Part shown: piece after piece, positions 38,172 to 46,361 of the stretch
Numbering within the stretch: position 1 is the first letter of the stretch
How the letters are laid out: each line of letters begins with the position of its first letter
Assembly: GCF_021390575.1 (NCBI RefSeq)
Contig: NZ_JAJEJQ010000001.1
Span: forward strand, 2,270,501-2,334,500
DNA from: Paraburkholderia adhaesiva
GTDB taxonomy: Bacteria > Pseudomonadota > Gammaproteobacteria > Burkholderiales > Burkholderiaceae
Direction: 5' to 3'
Length of the DNA stretch: 64,000 bases
Made by a program: the position numbers and the translations under genes
The notes under the pieces: model-generated
Database searches by the model: none
Told to the model about the DNA's origin: nothing
The model's input: only the letters and a program-made list of their open reading frames with translations

Positions 38172-38191
38172 CGGTCCGCTCACGCGGACCG
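38172..38191 (-). terminator. Terminator-like hairpin after gyrA
   Basis: A perfect 8-bp stem CGGTCCGC-GTGA-GCGGACCG on the minus strand, about 35 bases past the gyrA stop, is followed by TTGCTTAAG. The T tract is weak, so termination may be partial. Confidence 0.6.
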
Positions 38192-38224
38192 CTACCGTTC
38201 CTTTACCCCTGGGTTACTACTGGG

Positions 38225-40837
38225 TTATTCCTGGGCCTCACCCTCGCCTGAATCGGCGTCACCCGCTTCGCTATCCGCATCGGCCTCTGCGACCTGCTGC
38301 AGACCGGAAAGCTTGGTACCTTCGTCAAGGCTGATGAGTGTAACACCTTGTGTCGCACGGCCCATTTCACGGATTTCCGATACGCGAGTGCGGATCAGCA
38401 CACCCGTCGTCGTGATCAGCATGATCTGGGCTTCGGGGTCCACGAGCGTCGCAGCAACGACGCGGCCGTTGCGCTCCGACGTCTGGATCGCAATCATCCC
38501 CTTCGTACCGCGCCCGTGACGCGTGTACTCGGTGATCGGCGTGCGCTTGCCGTAGCCGTTCTCGGTTGCGGTGAGCACTGACTGCTGCTCGTCGCCCGCC
38601 ACGAGAAGGGCTATGACCTGCTGGTTGTCGTCGAGTTGCATGCCGCGCACGCCTCGCGCTTCGCGGCCCATCGGGCGCACGTCGTTTTCGTCGAAGCGCA
38701 CGGCCTTGCCCGCGTCGGAGAACAACATGACGTCGTGCTCGCCGTCGGTGATGGCAGCGCCGATCAGGTAATCGCCGTCATCGAGGCCGACGGCAATAAT
38801 GCCCTTGCGCAACGGGCGGCTGAACGCCTCGAGCGGGGTCTTCTTCACGGTGCCGAGCGCGGTCGCCATGAAGACAAACTTGTCCGCCGAGAATTCCTTC
38901 ACCGGCAGCACAACCGTGATCTTTTCGCCATCCTGCAGCGGGAACATATTGACGATCGGACGGCCGCGCGAATTGCGGGAGCCTTGCGGCACCTCGTAGA
39001 CCTTCACCCAGTACACGCGCCCGCGATTCGAGAAGCACAGGATGTGGTCGTGGGTGTTGGCGATGAAGAGCGTGTCGATCCAGTCGTCGTCCTTCATCGA
39101 GGTGGCCTGTTTGCCGCGACCTCCGCGCTTCTGGGCGCGATATTCGGACAACGGCTGCGATTTCACGTAACCGGCATGCGACATGGTGACGACCATGTCC
39201 TGCGGCGTGATCAGGTCCTCGGTGTTCAGCTCCGTCGCGTTCATCTCGATCTTCGAACGACGCGCGTCGCCGAATTCGCTCTTGATCGCGGTGAGTTCGT
39301 CGGAGATCATGACCGTTACGCGCTCGGGGCGCGCAAGGATGTCCAGCAGGTCAGCAATCTGCGCCATCACTTCGCGGTACTCGCCGATGATCTTGTCCTG
39401 CTCCAGACCGGTCAGGCGCTGCAGACGCATCTGCAGGATTTCCTGAGCCTGGGTGTCGGACAGACGGTAGAGGCCATCGCCCTGCATACCGTACAGCGGG
39501 TTAAGCCCTTCCGGACGGTAGGCCTCGCGCCCACCCGCCGCTGCGTTCTCCGACTCCGCGCGCGCCAGCATCTCGCGCACGAGCGACGAATCCCACGAGC
39601 GGTTCATCAGTTCCTGCTTCGCGATCGGCGGTGTCGGCGCGGCCTTGATGATCGCGATGAAGTCGTCGATGTTCGCGAGCGCGACAGCCAGACCTTCCAG
39701 CACGTGGCCACGTTCGCGCGCCTTGCGCAGTTCGTATACAGTGCGCCGCGTCAAAACCTCGCGACGATGCGACAGGAAATGGTCGAGCATTTCCTTCAGG
39801 TTCAGCAGCTTCGGCTGGTTGTCCACCAGCGCGACCATGTTCATGCCGAACGTGTCCTGCAGCTGCGTCGCCTTATACAGATTGTTGAGGATGACCTCGG
39901 GCACTTCACCGCGCTTGAGCTCGATCACGACGCGCATGCCGCTCTTGTCCGATTCGTCGCGGATATCCGAAATGCCTTCGAGCTTCTTCTCGTTGACCAG
40001 TTCGGCGATACGCTCAAGCAGCGAACGCTTGTTCACCTGATACGGCAATTCGTCGACGATGATCGCCATGCGCTGGCCGCGATCGATCTCTTCGAAGTGC
40101 GTGGCTGCGCGCATCACGACGCGGCCGCGGCCGGTGCGATAGCCGTCGCGCACGCCGGCGACGCCGTAGATGATGCCGGCGGTCGGGAAATCCGGCGCCG
40201 GAATGATTTCGATCAATTCATCGATGGACGCCTGCGGATTCTTCAGCAGGTGCTGGCAGGCATCGACGACTTCATTGAGGTTGTGCGGCGGAATGTTCGT
40301 GGCCATGCCGACCGCGATGCCCGACGAGCCGTTGATCAACAGGTTCGGGATGCGCGCGGGCAGAATCAGCGGCTCGCTTTCGCTGCCGTCGTAGTTCGGC
40401 CCGAAGTCGACCGTTTCCTTGTCGATGTCGGCGAGCAGTTCGTGGCCGATCTTCGCCATGCGGATTTCGGTGTATCGCATGGCCGCGGCGTTGTCGCCGT
40501 CGATCGAGCCGAAGTTGCCCTGCCCGTCCACGAGCATGTAGCGCAACGAGAAGCTCTGCGCCATCCGGACAATCGTGTCGTAGACAGCGGTGTCGCCGTG
40601 GGGGTGGTATTTACCGATGACGTCGCCGACGATACGCGCCGACTTCTTATAGGCACGATTCCAGTCGTTGTTCAGCTCGTGCATCGCGTAGAGCACGCGC
40701 CGGTGCACGGGCTTCAGGCCGTCGCGAACATCCGGGAGCGCCCGCCCGACAATCACGCTCATCGCGTAATCGAGATACGAGCGACGCATTTCCTCCTCGA
40801 GGGAGATAGGCAGAGTCTCTTTGGCGAATTGATCCAT
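38225..40837 (-). CDS. gyrA: DNA gyrase subunit A
   Basis: 870 aa from the ATG at 40837 ([20 protein letters not shown]); the open frame runs 26 codons further without support. The catalytic Tyr122 is in [10 protein letters not shown]. The quinolone region reads [13 protein letters not shown], with Thr at the position of E. coli Ser83 and Asp at 87, the state I expect in wild-type Burkholderia. The C-terminal half is the beta-pinwheel with the GyrA box in the [12 protein letters not shown] segment. The extreme C-terminus is acidic and of low complexity. GyrA with GyrB introduces negative supercoils. The promoter lies in the 529-base gap upstream. Confidence 0.98.
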   Translation of the reverse strand: MDQFAKETLPISLEEEMRRSYLDYAMSVIVGRALPDVRDGLKPVHRRVLYAMHELNNDWNRAYKKSARIVGDVIGKYHPHGDTAVYDTIVRMAQSFSLRYMLVDGQGNFGSIDGDNAAAMRYTEIRMAKIGHELLADIDKETVDFGPNYDGSESEPLILPARIPNLLINGSSGIAVGMATNIPPHNLNEVVDACQHLLKNPQASIDELIEIIPAPDFPTAGIIYGVAGVRDGYRTGRGRVVMRAATHFEEIDRGQRMAIIVDELPYQVNKRSLLERIAELVNEKKLEGISDIRDESDKSGMRVVIELKRGEVPEVILNNLYKATQLQDTFGMNMVALVDNQPKLLNLKEMLDHFLSHRREVLTRRTVYELRKARERGHVLEGLAVALANIDDFIAIIKAAPTPPIAKQELMNRSWDSSLVREMLARAESENAAAGGREAYRPEGLNPLYGMQGDGLYRLSDTQAQEILQMRLQRLTGLEQDKIIGEYREVMAQIADLLDILARPERVTVMISDELTAIKSEFGDARRSKIEMNATELNTEDLITPQDMVVTMSHAGYVKSQPLSEYRAQKRGGRGKQATSMKDDDWIDTLFIANTHDHILCFSNRGRVYWVKVYEVPQGSRNSRGRPIVNMFPLQDGEKITVVLPVKEFSADKFVFMATALGTVKKTPLEAFSRPLRKGIIAVGLDDGDYLIGAAITDGEHDVMLFSDAGKAVRFDENDVRPMGREARGVRGMQLDDNQQVIALLVAGDEQQSVLTATENGYGKRTPITEYTRHGRGTKGMIAIQTSERNGRVVAATLVDPEAQIMLITTTGVLIRTRVSEIREMGRATQGVTLISLDEGTKLSGLQQVAEADADSEAGDADSGEGEAQE

Positions 40838-41366
40838 TATCGATGTCGTATACAGGCGCACCGGACGCAGCCGGTGGAAGCCGGCAGGCAGCCTGGCGCG
40901 CCCATGCTGTCGCATGGACGCCGCGGACGCAGCGCATCACGCGATTCTACCATGCGCGACACCCCCGTCCGCGCCCTGCGTATACCTATTAGAGGGGGCG
41001 CGCCGGACCGCTCAGAAGCGCATTGAATGGACGCACGCAGGACAACTCGGTGCAATTGAACGACGTCGTGCGGCCTTTTGGGGGACACTGAGGGCCGAGC
41101 CTCGACCCAGGGTAAGCCGCGGGAACTTTTTGTTGCGGGTGTACCACATTAAACTTGCGGTAAACAAAGGGGCGGATAATTTTTATCGTCGGACGGGAAC
41201 GATATGGCAAAATGCCAACACACAAAGTTAGACACTGCTCGAAGTCTACACAACACCAACACGTTTCCGACAACGCGCCGATGTTATACTTCGAGCAATG
41301 TATGACCGGTCTTCGTCATATAGCTCGCAGTAAATCTGCGGTAATCTCAATTTCGAGAGGAGAAAT
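40838..41366. promoter_or_regulatory. Divergent gyrA/ompA intergenic region (529 bases)
   Basis: No credible gene. The gyrA side is GC-rich; the ompA side from 41100 is clearly more AT-rich (for example TAAACTTGCGGTAAACAAAG). It holds the ompA promoter (TATACT at 41285-41290) and a structured ompA leader with the pair CTCGCAG..CTGCGG and a second small stem ending at CGAGAGGAG. I see no terminator. Confidence 0.5.
41262..41290 (+). promoter_or_regulatory. Putative sigma-70 promoter of ompA
   Basis: The -10 element TATACT (41285-41290) is close to consensus; the -35 is poor (around GTTTCCGA, 41262-41269). It would give a leader of about 70 bases ending in a strong GAGAGGAG ribosome binding site. 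Confidence 0.45.
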
Positions 41367-42014
41367 ATGAATCAACTTTCAAAGCTCGCGTTCATTGCAG
41401 CTACCGCAGTTATGGCTGCATCCGCCTCGGCACAATCGGTGCCGGCGTCGCGACAAGCCGTCAATGACAACTGGGTGAATGGTACGGGCGAGTGGGTGTG
41501 GATGAACGGCACGAACGAGCTTTGCTGGCGCGATGCGTTCTGGACGCCTGCAACGGCTAACGCGAAGTGCGATGGCGCCCTGGTCGCCCAGGCTCCGGCC
41601 CCGACCCCGGTTGCTCCGGCACCGGCACCGGCCATCACCAGCGAGAAGATCACGTACCAGGCTGACGCCCTGTTCGACTTCGACAAGGCTATCCTGAAGC
41701 CGGCCGGCCGCGACAAGCTCGACGAACTGGCAACGAAGATTCAGGCGCTGAACCTCGAAGTCGTCGTCGCAACGGGCCACACCGACCGTATCGGTACGGT
41801 TGCCTACAACGACCGTCTGTCGCTGCGTCGCGCACAAGCCGTCAAGGCATACCTGGTCAGCAAGGGCGTTCCGGCCGACCGTATCTATACGGAAGGCAAG
41901 GGTCCGCGTCAACCGGTTACGACGGGTTGCAACCAGAAGAACCGCAAGGCTCTCATCGCCTGCCTCGCACCGGATCGTCGCGTGGAAGTCGAAGTCGTCG
42001 GCACGAAGAAGTAA
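41367..42014 (+). CDS. OmpA-family outer membrane protein
   Basis: 215 aa, with GAGAGGAG upstream of the ATG. A signal peptide covers residues 1-22 (LSKLAFIAATAVMAASASAQ). There is no eight-strand barrel; instead there is a short W-rich N-terminal segment (NGTGEWVWMNGTNELCWRDA), a Pro/Ala linker (APAPTPVAPAPAPA), and the peptidoglycan-binding OmpA C-terminal domain with LFDFDKAILKPAGRDKLDEL and ATGHTDRIGTVAYNDRLSLR. Pairs of Cys (one in the N-part, two near residue 190) suggest disulfides. This short OmpA form is abundant in Burkholderia envelopes. A strong promoter, a strong ribosome binding site and a perfect terminator suggest high expression. Confidence 0.92.
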   Translation: MNQLSKLAFIAATAVMAASASAQSVPASRQAVNDNWVNGTGEWVWMNGTNELCWRDAFWTPATANAKCDGALVAQAPAPTPVAPAPAPAITSEKITYQADALFDFDKAILKPAGRDKLDELATKIQALNLEVVVATGHTDRIGTVAYNDRLSLRRAQAVKAYLVSKGVPADRIYTEGKGPRQPVTTGCNQKNRKALIACLAPDRRVEVEVVGTKK

Positions 42015-42039
42015 TTCGCGAGTCGCGACTGAAAGTCTC

Positions 42040-42067
42040 AAAGCCCCGCTTCGGCGGGGCTTTTTTT
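42040..42067 (+). terminator. Terminator of the ompA-family gene
   Basis: A 10-bp perfect stem AAAGCCCCGC / GCGGGGCTTT with a TTCG tetraloop is followed by seven T in all; it lies 26 bases past the stop. Confidence 0.95.
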
Positions 42068-42212
42068 GTGCCCATTTCTCCCTGACTTCGCTGCGCCGAC
42101 GGACGGCCTGCCCTGCTGGCGGCAAACGGCGGCATTTGGCTGCCATGGCAACCCGCCTATATACTCAGGGTTTATCCTCCTCCACCCGAACCCGCGCCTC
42201 AGGCCACACGAC

Positions 42213-42911
42213 ATGACGAACGCCGATCCCCATGAACTTCAGAAATTCAGCGATCTCGCGCATCGCTGGTGGGATCCGAACGCGGAATTCAAACCGCTAC
42301 ACGAACTGAACCCGGTCCGGCTTGACTGGATCGACACTCACGCGCACCTGAGCGGAAAGCGCGCGCTCGACATCGGCTGCGGCGGCGGCATCCTGTCCGA
42401 GTCGATGGCCGGACTTGGCGCGACCGTCAAAGGCATCGACCTTTCGCGCGAAGCGCTCGGCGTCGCAGACCTGCATAGCCTCGAAAGCGGCGTGACCGTC
42501 GACTATGAGGAGATAGCGGCCGAAGCGCTCGCCGCGCGCGAACCTGCCTCGTTCGATGTCGTGACCTGCATGGAGATGCTCGAGCACGTGCCCGATCCGT
42601 CCAGTGTGGTCGACGCCTGCGCCACACTCGTCAAACCGGGTGGCTGGGTGTTCTTCTCGACGCTCAACCGGAACGTGAAGTCCTATCTGCTCGCCGTGAT
42701 CGGCGCCGAATACATCGCGCAGATGCTGCCCAAGGGCACGCACGATTACGCGCGCTTCATCCGGCCGTCCGAGTTAGCCGGGCTTGTCCGTCAAGCTGGA
42801 CTGAGCCTCGTCGAGATCAAGGGGATCACGTATAACCCGCTCACGCGGCACTTTTCGCTCTCGAACGATTCCAGCGTCAATTACATGATCGCCTGCCGGC
42901 GCGACGCCTGA
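42213..42911 (+). CDS. ubiG: Ubiquinone biosynthesis O-methyltransferase
   Basis: 232 aa from the ATG at 42213 ([20 protein letters not shown]); the open frame is 49 codons longer but starts inside the ompA terminator region. The UbiG opening [20 protein letters not shown] and the SAM-binding motif [16 protein letters not shown] (residues about 51-66) are clear, as is [17 protein letters not shown]. UbiG does both O-methylations of the ubiquinone ring. It is followed by gph after 21 bases, and the two are probably co-transcribed. Confidence 0.96.
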   Translation: MTNADPHELQKFSDLAHRWWDPNAEFKPLHELNPVRLDWIDTHAHLSGKRALDIGCGGGILSESMAGLGATVKGIDLSREALGVADLHSLESGVTVDYEEIAAEALAAREPASFDVVTCMEMLEHVPDPSSVVDACATLVKPGGWVFFSTLNRNVKSYLLAVIGAEYIAQMLPKGTHDYARFIRPSELAGLVRQAGLSLVEIKGITYNPLTRHFSLSNDSSVNYMIACRRDA

Positions 42912-42932
42912 CGCGCGCGTTCCTCGTCCGAT

Positions 42933-43664
42933 ATGAGTTCATTTACGAAAGCCTCTCCTGCGCCCGATAACGGCGCAGCACTTGCCGCGTGCGAAGCCGT
43001 GCTGTTCGATTTCGACGGCACGCTCGCCGACACTGCGCCCGACCTCGCCGCCGCAGTCAACCAGATGCGTCACGCACGCGGTCTCGCGCCCGCGCCGCTC
43101 GACCGGCTGCGGCCGCTTGCCTCCGCCGGTGCGCGCGGCCTGATCGGCGGCGCATTCGGCATCGGGCCGGACCATCCGGAATTCGCGGCGATGCGCGAGG
43201 AGTTTCTCGCCAACTACGCGGCAAACCTGCGCGTCGAGACAGCGCTCTTTCCGGGTATTGATGCCGTCCTCGACGACCTCGATACGCGAGGCGTGCGCTG
43301 GGGCATCGTGACCAACAAGGTCGCGCGGCTCACTGACCCGCTCGTCGCGCTGATGCACCTCGACGCGCGCGCAGCCTGCGTGGTCAGCGGCGACACCACG
43401 CCCTACTCGAAGCCGCATCCCGCGCCGCTGCTCCACGCGGCGCGAGCGCTCGGCGTCGATCCGCACCGCGCGGTCTATGTCGGCGACGATCTGCGCGACG
43501 TTCAGGCTGGCGTTGCCGCCGGCATGGCTACCATCGCAGCCGCCTATGGCTACTGCGGCAACGACGTGCCGCCATCCGAGTGGAACGCGCAGTACGTTGC
43601 CGACACTTCAGCGGCGTTGCTCACGCTGCTCGGCCACGTCCGCCAAACGGCGCGGGCGGTATAG
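42933..43664 (+). CDS. gph: Phosphoglycolate phosphatase (HAD superfamily)
   Basis: 243 aa. HAD motif I is AVLFDFDGTLADT at residues about 22-34, motif II WGIVTNKVARL (Thr), the motif III Lys lies in the TPYSKPHPAPLLHAA segment, and motif IV is VYVGDDLRDVQAGVAAG. It removes phosphate from 2-phosphoglycolate, formed in DNA repair and respiratory metabolism. The N-terminal 18 residues before motif I are longer than usual. Coupled with ubiG, as in E. coli-type neighbourhoods of other betaproteobacteria. Confidence 0.92.
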   Translation: MSSFTKASPAPDNGAALAACEAVLFDFDGTLADTAPDLAAAVNQMRHARGLAPAPLDRLRPLASAGARGLIGGAFGIGPDHPEFAAMREEFLANYAANLRVETALFPGIDAVLDDLDTRGVRWGIVTNKVARLTDPLVALMHLDARAACVVSGDTTPYSKPHPAPLLHAARALGVDPHRAVYVGDDLRDVQAGVAAGMATIAAAYGYCGNDVPPSEWNAQYVADTSAALLTLLGHVRQTARAV

Positions 43665-43711
43665 ACACCGTATAGGTACATCGGCGGCACGCGCCCTTGA
43701 AATGGACGCGG

Positions 43712-43741
43712 TTAGCCTCATCTTGCGTAGTGTGGGATAAT
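43712..43741 (+). promoter_or_regulatory. Putative promoter of ssrA
   Basis: A -10 GATAAT (43736-43741) lies 18 bases after a -35-like TTAGCC (43712-43717), placing the transcription start a few bases before the mature tmRNA 5' end at 43754. Confidence 0.5.
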
Positions 43742-43753
43742 TGACTTTCCTCT

Positions 43754-44123
43754 GGGGCCGACCTGGTTTCGACAGGGGTTATGAAGCAGTCAGGGCATGC
43801 CGAGGACCCGTCACCTCGTTAATCAATGGGAAAAACGTAACTGCAAACGACGATACGTTCGCACTGGCAGCCTAAGGGCCGCCGTCCTCTGCCTAGTTTA
43901 CTGACGGGCTAGCGTCGCAAGACCGGTAGCAATACCGCCAGAGGTCATTTACGTCAGTTAAGCTCTGTCGGCGTCACGACGCCAGGGTCGAAAATCTAGT
44001 GAATCGCCGTAGCGCAGCGTGTTCGTCCGCGTCGCTGCGGTTAAATCAAATGACAGAACTACGCATGTAGAACTGGGTGTGGACTGCCTTTGGACGCGGG
44101 TTCGATTCCCGCCGGCTCCACCA
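43754..44123 (+). ncRNA. ssrA: Transfer-messenger RNA (tmRNA)
   Basis: The 370-base gene starts GGGGCCGACCTGGTTTCGAC and ends GGTTCGATTCCCGCCGGCTC plus CACCA. The first seven bases (GGGGCCG) pair with CGGCTCC near the 3' end, forming the tRNA-like acceptor stem; the T-arm GGTTCGATTCC is exact and CCA is encoded. The tag frame resumes at 43843 with GCA and reads ANDDTFALAA, then TAA at 43873-43875; it ends in the ALAA degron seen by ClpXP and ClpAP. tmRNA with SmpB rescues ribosomes stalled on broken mRNAs. It is one piece, not permuted. Confidence 0.97.
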
Positions 44124-44141
44124 GAATTCCCGCTTCAAACA

Positions 44142-44179
44142 AAAAACTCGCGAAACCCTTTCGGACTTCGCGAGTTTTT
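44142..44179. terminator. Terminator of ssrA, probably bidirectional
   Basis: A 13-bp perfect stem AAAAACTCGCGAA / TTCGCGAGTTTTT with a 12-base loop has T runs on both strands. It lies 18 bases after ssrA and about 70 bases past the convergent small gene. Confidence 0.9.
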
Positions 44180-44247
44180 CTTTGTGCGCCACGAAAACCA
44201 CCCTGACCGGAAGCCGCATCGTTCCCGGCACCCAGGCGCTCAAAGCA

Positions 44248-44514
44248 TCAGTCGTCCTGCGGACACTGCAGATTGCAGCCGTTCGGATCACCCATATCGC
44301 CCTTGCGGCGCTTGGCCGACTCCTTGCCGTGCTGGTATTTGGCCGACGGCGCCGAAGCCGCGAACTGCATTTGCGGGTGTTCCTGGAGCCTGAACTGGTC
44401 GGTAAGAATGCCGCCCGGCACGCCCGGCGAATTCTGTGCGAAAGCAATCGAGACGGTGGCAAACAAGGCTCCCGCGGTCACGGCAGCAGCACAAACATTA
44501 AGCACAAATTTCAT
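44248..44514 (-). CDS. Small exported protein of unknown function
   Basis: 88 codons from the ATG at 44514; the open frame runs 54 codons further, but the signal peptide (MKFVLNVCAAAVTAGALFAT, then VSIAFAQ) fixes the start. The mature part of about 60 residues is rich in Gln, Ser, Ala and Lys and ends GDMGDPNGCNLQCPQDD. That tail has two Cys close together, which could form a small disulfide loop or bind a metal. I do not recognise a family. It lies between ssrA (convergent) and the fds regulator gene on the same strand, 104 bases after it. Confidence 0.65.
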   Translation of the reverse strand: MKFVLNVCAAAVTAGALFATVSIAFAQNSPGVPGGILTDQFRLQEHPQMQFAASAPSAKYQHGKESAKRRKGDMGDPNGCNLQCPQDD

Positions 44515-44618
44515 GGTTGATCGGCGCGTCGGGCGCGCATCGGAAACGGGAAGCCAACGACTACACGAAAGTATCACAAAAAGCGCCGCGCTCTGCAGCA
44601 CAGACTGATTGCATCGTG

Positions 44619-45704
44619 TTACGGCGTGCTCTGCAATCCGGCCCAGCCTTCCTCGAGCGGCACGACCTTGCCACATTCGGCTGGGTCATAGCCCTCCAGA
44701 TGCGCGACCACCTGCCGGAACGCGCCGCTGCGCAGCAGTTTCAGCACCGAAAACAGCGGCTCGCGCTCGATCTTGTCGCGATCACACGCGAAATAGTAGT
44801 CTTCGTCGGCGATTGGCACGAAATCAAGGCCAAAGTGATGCGCAGCCGGTTCGACGCCGAAGCCCACGTCTGCCACCCCGCTCGCGACGAACGCCGCGAT
44901 CGCGGAGTGCGTCAACTCCGATGACGCGTAGCCGTTCACGCGTTCGGGATCGACGCCGATTCCCGTGAGCAGCAAATCGATCAACATCCGGGTGCCCGAG
45001 CCCCGCTGCCGGTTGACGAAGCGGACGTCGGCACGCGCCAGGTCCGAAAGCCCGGTAATGTGCTTCGGGTTGCCTCGCACGACGAAAAGTCCCTGCTTGC
45101 GGCGCGTCAGGTGGAGCAACACATGGCGCTGCGGATCGAGCCACTGTCGATAGGCATCGGCGCACGCGGAACGGAAATCGCCACGCGGCAGATGGAAGCC
45201 CGCCAGATCGCATTCGCCGCGCGCGAGCGCCGTGATGGCGTCGACGCTGTCGCGGTACTTGATCTCCACCGGAACCTGATCGGCAACCAGCGCGGTGACC
45301 AGCGATGCCACCGCATAGCCGTGCGACGCGTGGATACGCAGCTCCTGCCCATGCGGCGCGAGCCAGCGGTTCAGATCGCTCGCCACCTCGCTCGCAAGCG
45401 CCTGCAGATTCCCCTGCAAGCGCTCGCCGCACAGCCGTTGCGAGCGCAGCACCGCCTCGCCGAGTTCCGAAAGCACAGAGCCGCGCCCGCGCTCCTTGGC
45501 GATTAGCGCCCCCCCGAGATGCTCCTCGACTTCGCGCAGCAATCCCCACGCGTGCCGGTAGGACAAACCCTTGCGCCGCGCGGCATTCGCGATGCTGCCT
45601 TCCTCCGCAACGAGCGCGAGAAGCGCTACAACGTCCGTCAGGCTTGCCTCGCGGCCTTCCCCATCACGCACGATCAGCTGTGCACGGCATTCGACCTTGA
45701 TCAT
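44619..45704 (-). CDS. Transcriptional regulator with ModE/LysR-type HTH and periplasmic-binding-like domain (FdsR-like)
   Basis: 361 aa from the ATG at 45704 (MIKVECRAQLIVRDGEGREA); an upstream open stretch of 72 codons is judged non-coding. Residues about 18-85 form a winged helix-turn-helix of LysR/ModE type (LLALVAEEGSIANAARRKGL, SYRHAWGLLREVEEHLGG). Residues about 110-350 are a substrate-binding-protein-like domain (VEIKYRDSVDAITALARGEC, FVNRQRGSGTRMLIDLLL, GVADVGFGVEPAAHHFGLDF), the PBP-like type also seen next to molybdenum enzyme genes. It is divergent from fdsG, so it most likely controls the formate dehydrogenase operon in answer to formate, molybdate or a related small ligand. That role is inference from position. 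Confidence 0.82.
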   Translation of the reverse strand: MIKVECRAQLIVRDGEGREASLTDVVALLALVAEEGSIANAARRKGLSYRHAWGLLREVEEHLGGALIAKERGRGSVLSELGEAVLRSQRLCGERLQGNLQALASEVASDLNRWLAPHGQELRIHASHGYAVASLVTALVADQVPVEIKYRDSVDAITALARGECDLAGFHLPRGDFRSACADAYRQWLDPQRHVLLHLTRRKQGLFVVRGNPKHITGLSDLARADVRFVNRQRGSGTRMLIDLLLTGIGVDPERVNGYASSELTHSAIAAFVASGVADVGFGVEPAAHHFGLDFVPIADEDYYFACDRDKIEREPLFSVLKLLRSGAFRQVVAHLEGYDPAECGKVVPLEEGWAGLQSTP

Positions 45705-45836
45705 TATGAAATCGCTGTTCCTATTGCGAAAGCCGGCGCACCAGCCTATTGTTCGACCATACAACGAAGACAACCGCAGCATACGTGCACGGTTTATGAA
45801 TTTCAAGTGCATATATGCTCCAGGAGGAGCCCCACT
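45705..45836. promoter_or_regulatory. Divergent control region between the regulator and fdsG
   Basis: This 132-base AT-richer region contains the imperfect inverted repeat ATACGTGCAC ... GTGCATATAT (45781-45814) just before the fdsG ribosome binding site, a likely operator or RNA stem, and a second imperfect one (TTGTTCG..CAACGAA, about 45750-45768). Confidence 0.4.
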
Positions 45837-46361
45837 TTGGACGACATAACAGTCACGCCAGCGGACGAACTCGTGCGCCGTCATGCGCAACCTGGCCGCA
45901 CGCTGCTCGCGATCCTGCACGCCATTCAGGACGAAACCGGTTTCATTCCGACCGAAACGGTGGTGCCGCTCGCGAAGGCGCTAAACCTTTCGCGCGCCGA
46001 AGTTCACGGTGTCGTCACGTACTACCACCATTTCCGTACCTCGCCGCCAGCGGCCGTAACGGTCCAGCTCTGTCGCGCCGAGGCGTGCCGCAGCATGGGC
46101 AGCGAGGCACTCGCGCAGCACATCGAGTCGAGCACCGGCTGCCATTTCGCCCAGCAGCACGGTCACGGCCACGATCACCCGCAAGCGCATGAAGGCGGCG
46201 GCCTGCTCGCGCTGGAGTCCGTCTATTGCCTCGGGCAGTGCGCTCTCTCGCCCGCCATGACCATTAACGGCACGTTGCACGCGAAAGTGACCCCGCAGAA
46301 GTTCGACGCCCTGCTCGCCACCGCAATGGCCAGCATCGACGGTGCCAAGGAGGTCGCATGA
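45837..46361 (+). CDS. fdsG: NAD-dependent formate dehydrogenase gamma subunit
   Basis: 174 aa from a TTG at 45837, chosen because AGGAGG lies nine bases upstream and the frame before it has no protein character. A NuoE-type thioredoxin-fold [2Fe-2S] protein: Cys79, Cys84, Cys131 and Cys135 form the expected C-x4-C ... C-x3-C pattern (LCRAEACRS, YCLGQCALSP). It carries electrons from the FdsA clusters toward FdsB. Between the two Cys pairs, residues 103-118 hold a His-rich insertion (HFAQQHGHGHDHPQAH) that NuoE does not have. First gene of fdsGBAD; it overlaps fdsB by four bases (ATGA). Confidence 0.93.
   Translation: MDDITVTPADELVRRHAQPGRTLLAILHAIQDETGFIPTETVVPLAKALNLSRAEVHGVVTYYHHFRTSPPAAVTVQLCRAEACRSMGSEALAQHIESSTGCHFAQQHGHGHDHPQAHEGGGLLALESVYCLGQCALSPAMTINGTLHAKVTPQKFDALLATAMASIDGAKEVA

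Noticed and set aside
38636..41026. A 796-codon plus-strand frame opposite gyrA
   Set aside because: Antisense shadow of gyrA; Arg/His/Asp/Val-rich with no domain.
44019..44393. A 124-codon frame crossing the 3' half of ssrA
   Set aside because: It overlaps the tRNA-like part of the tmRNA gene and its terminator and has no protein features.
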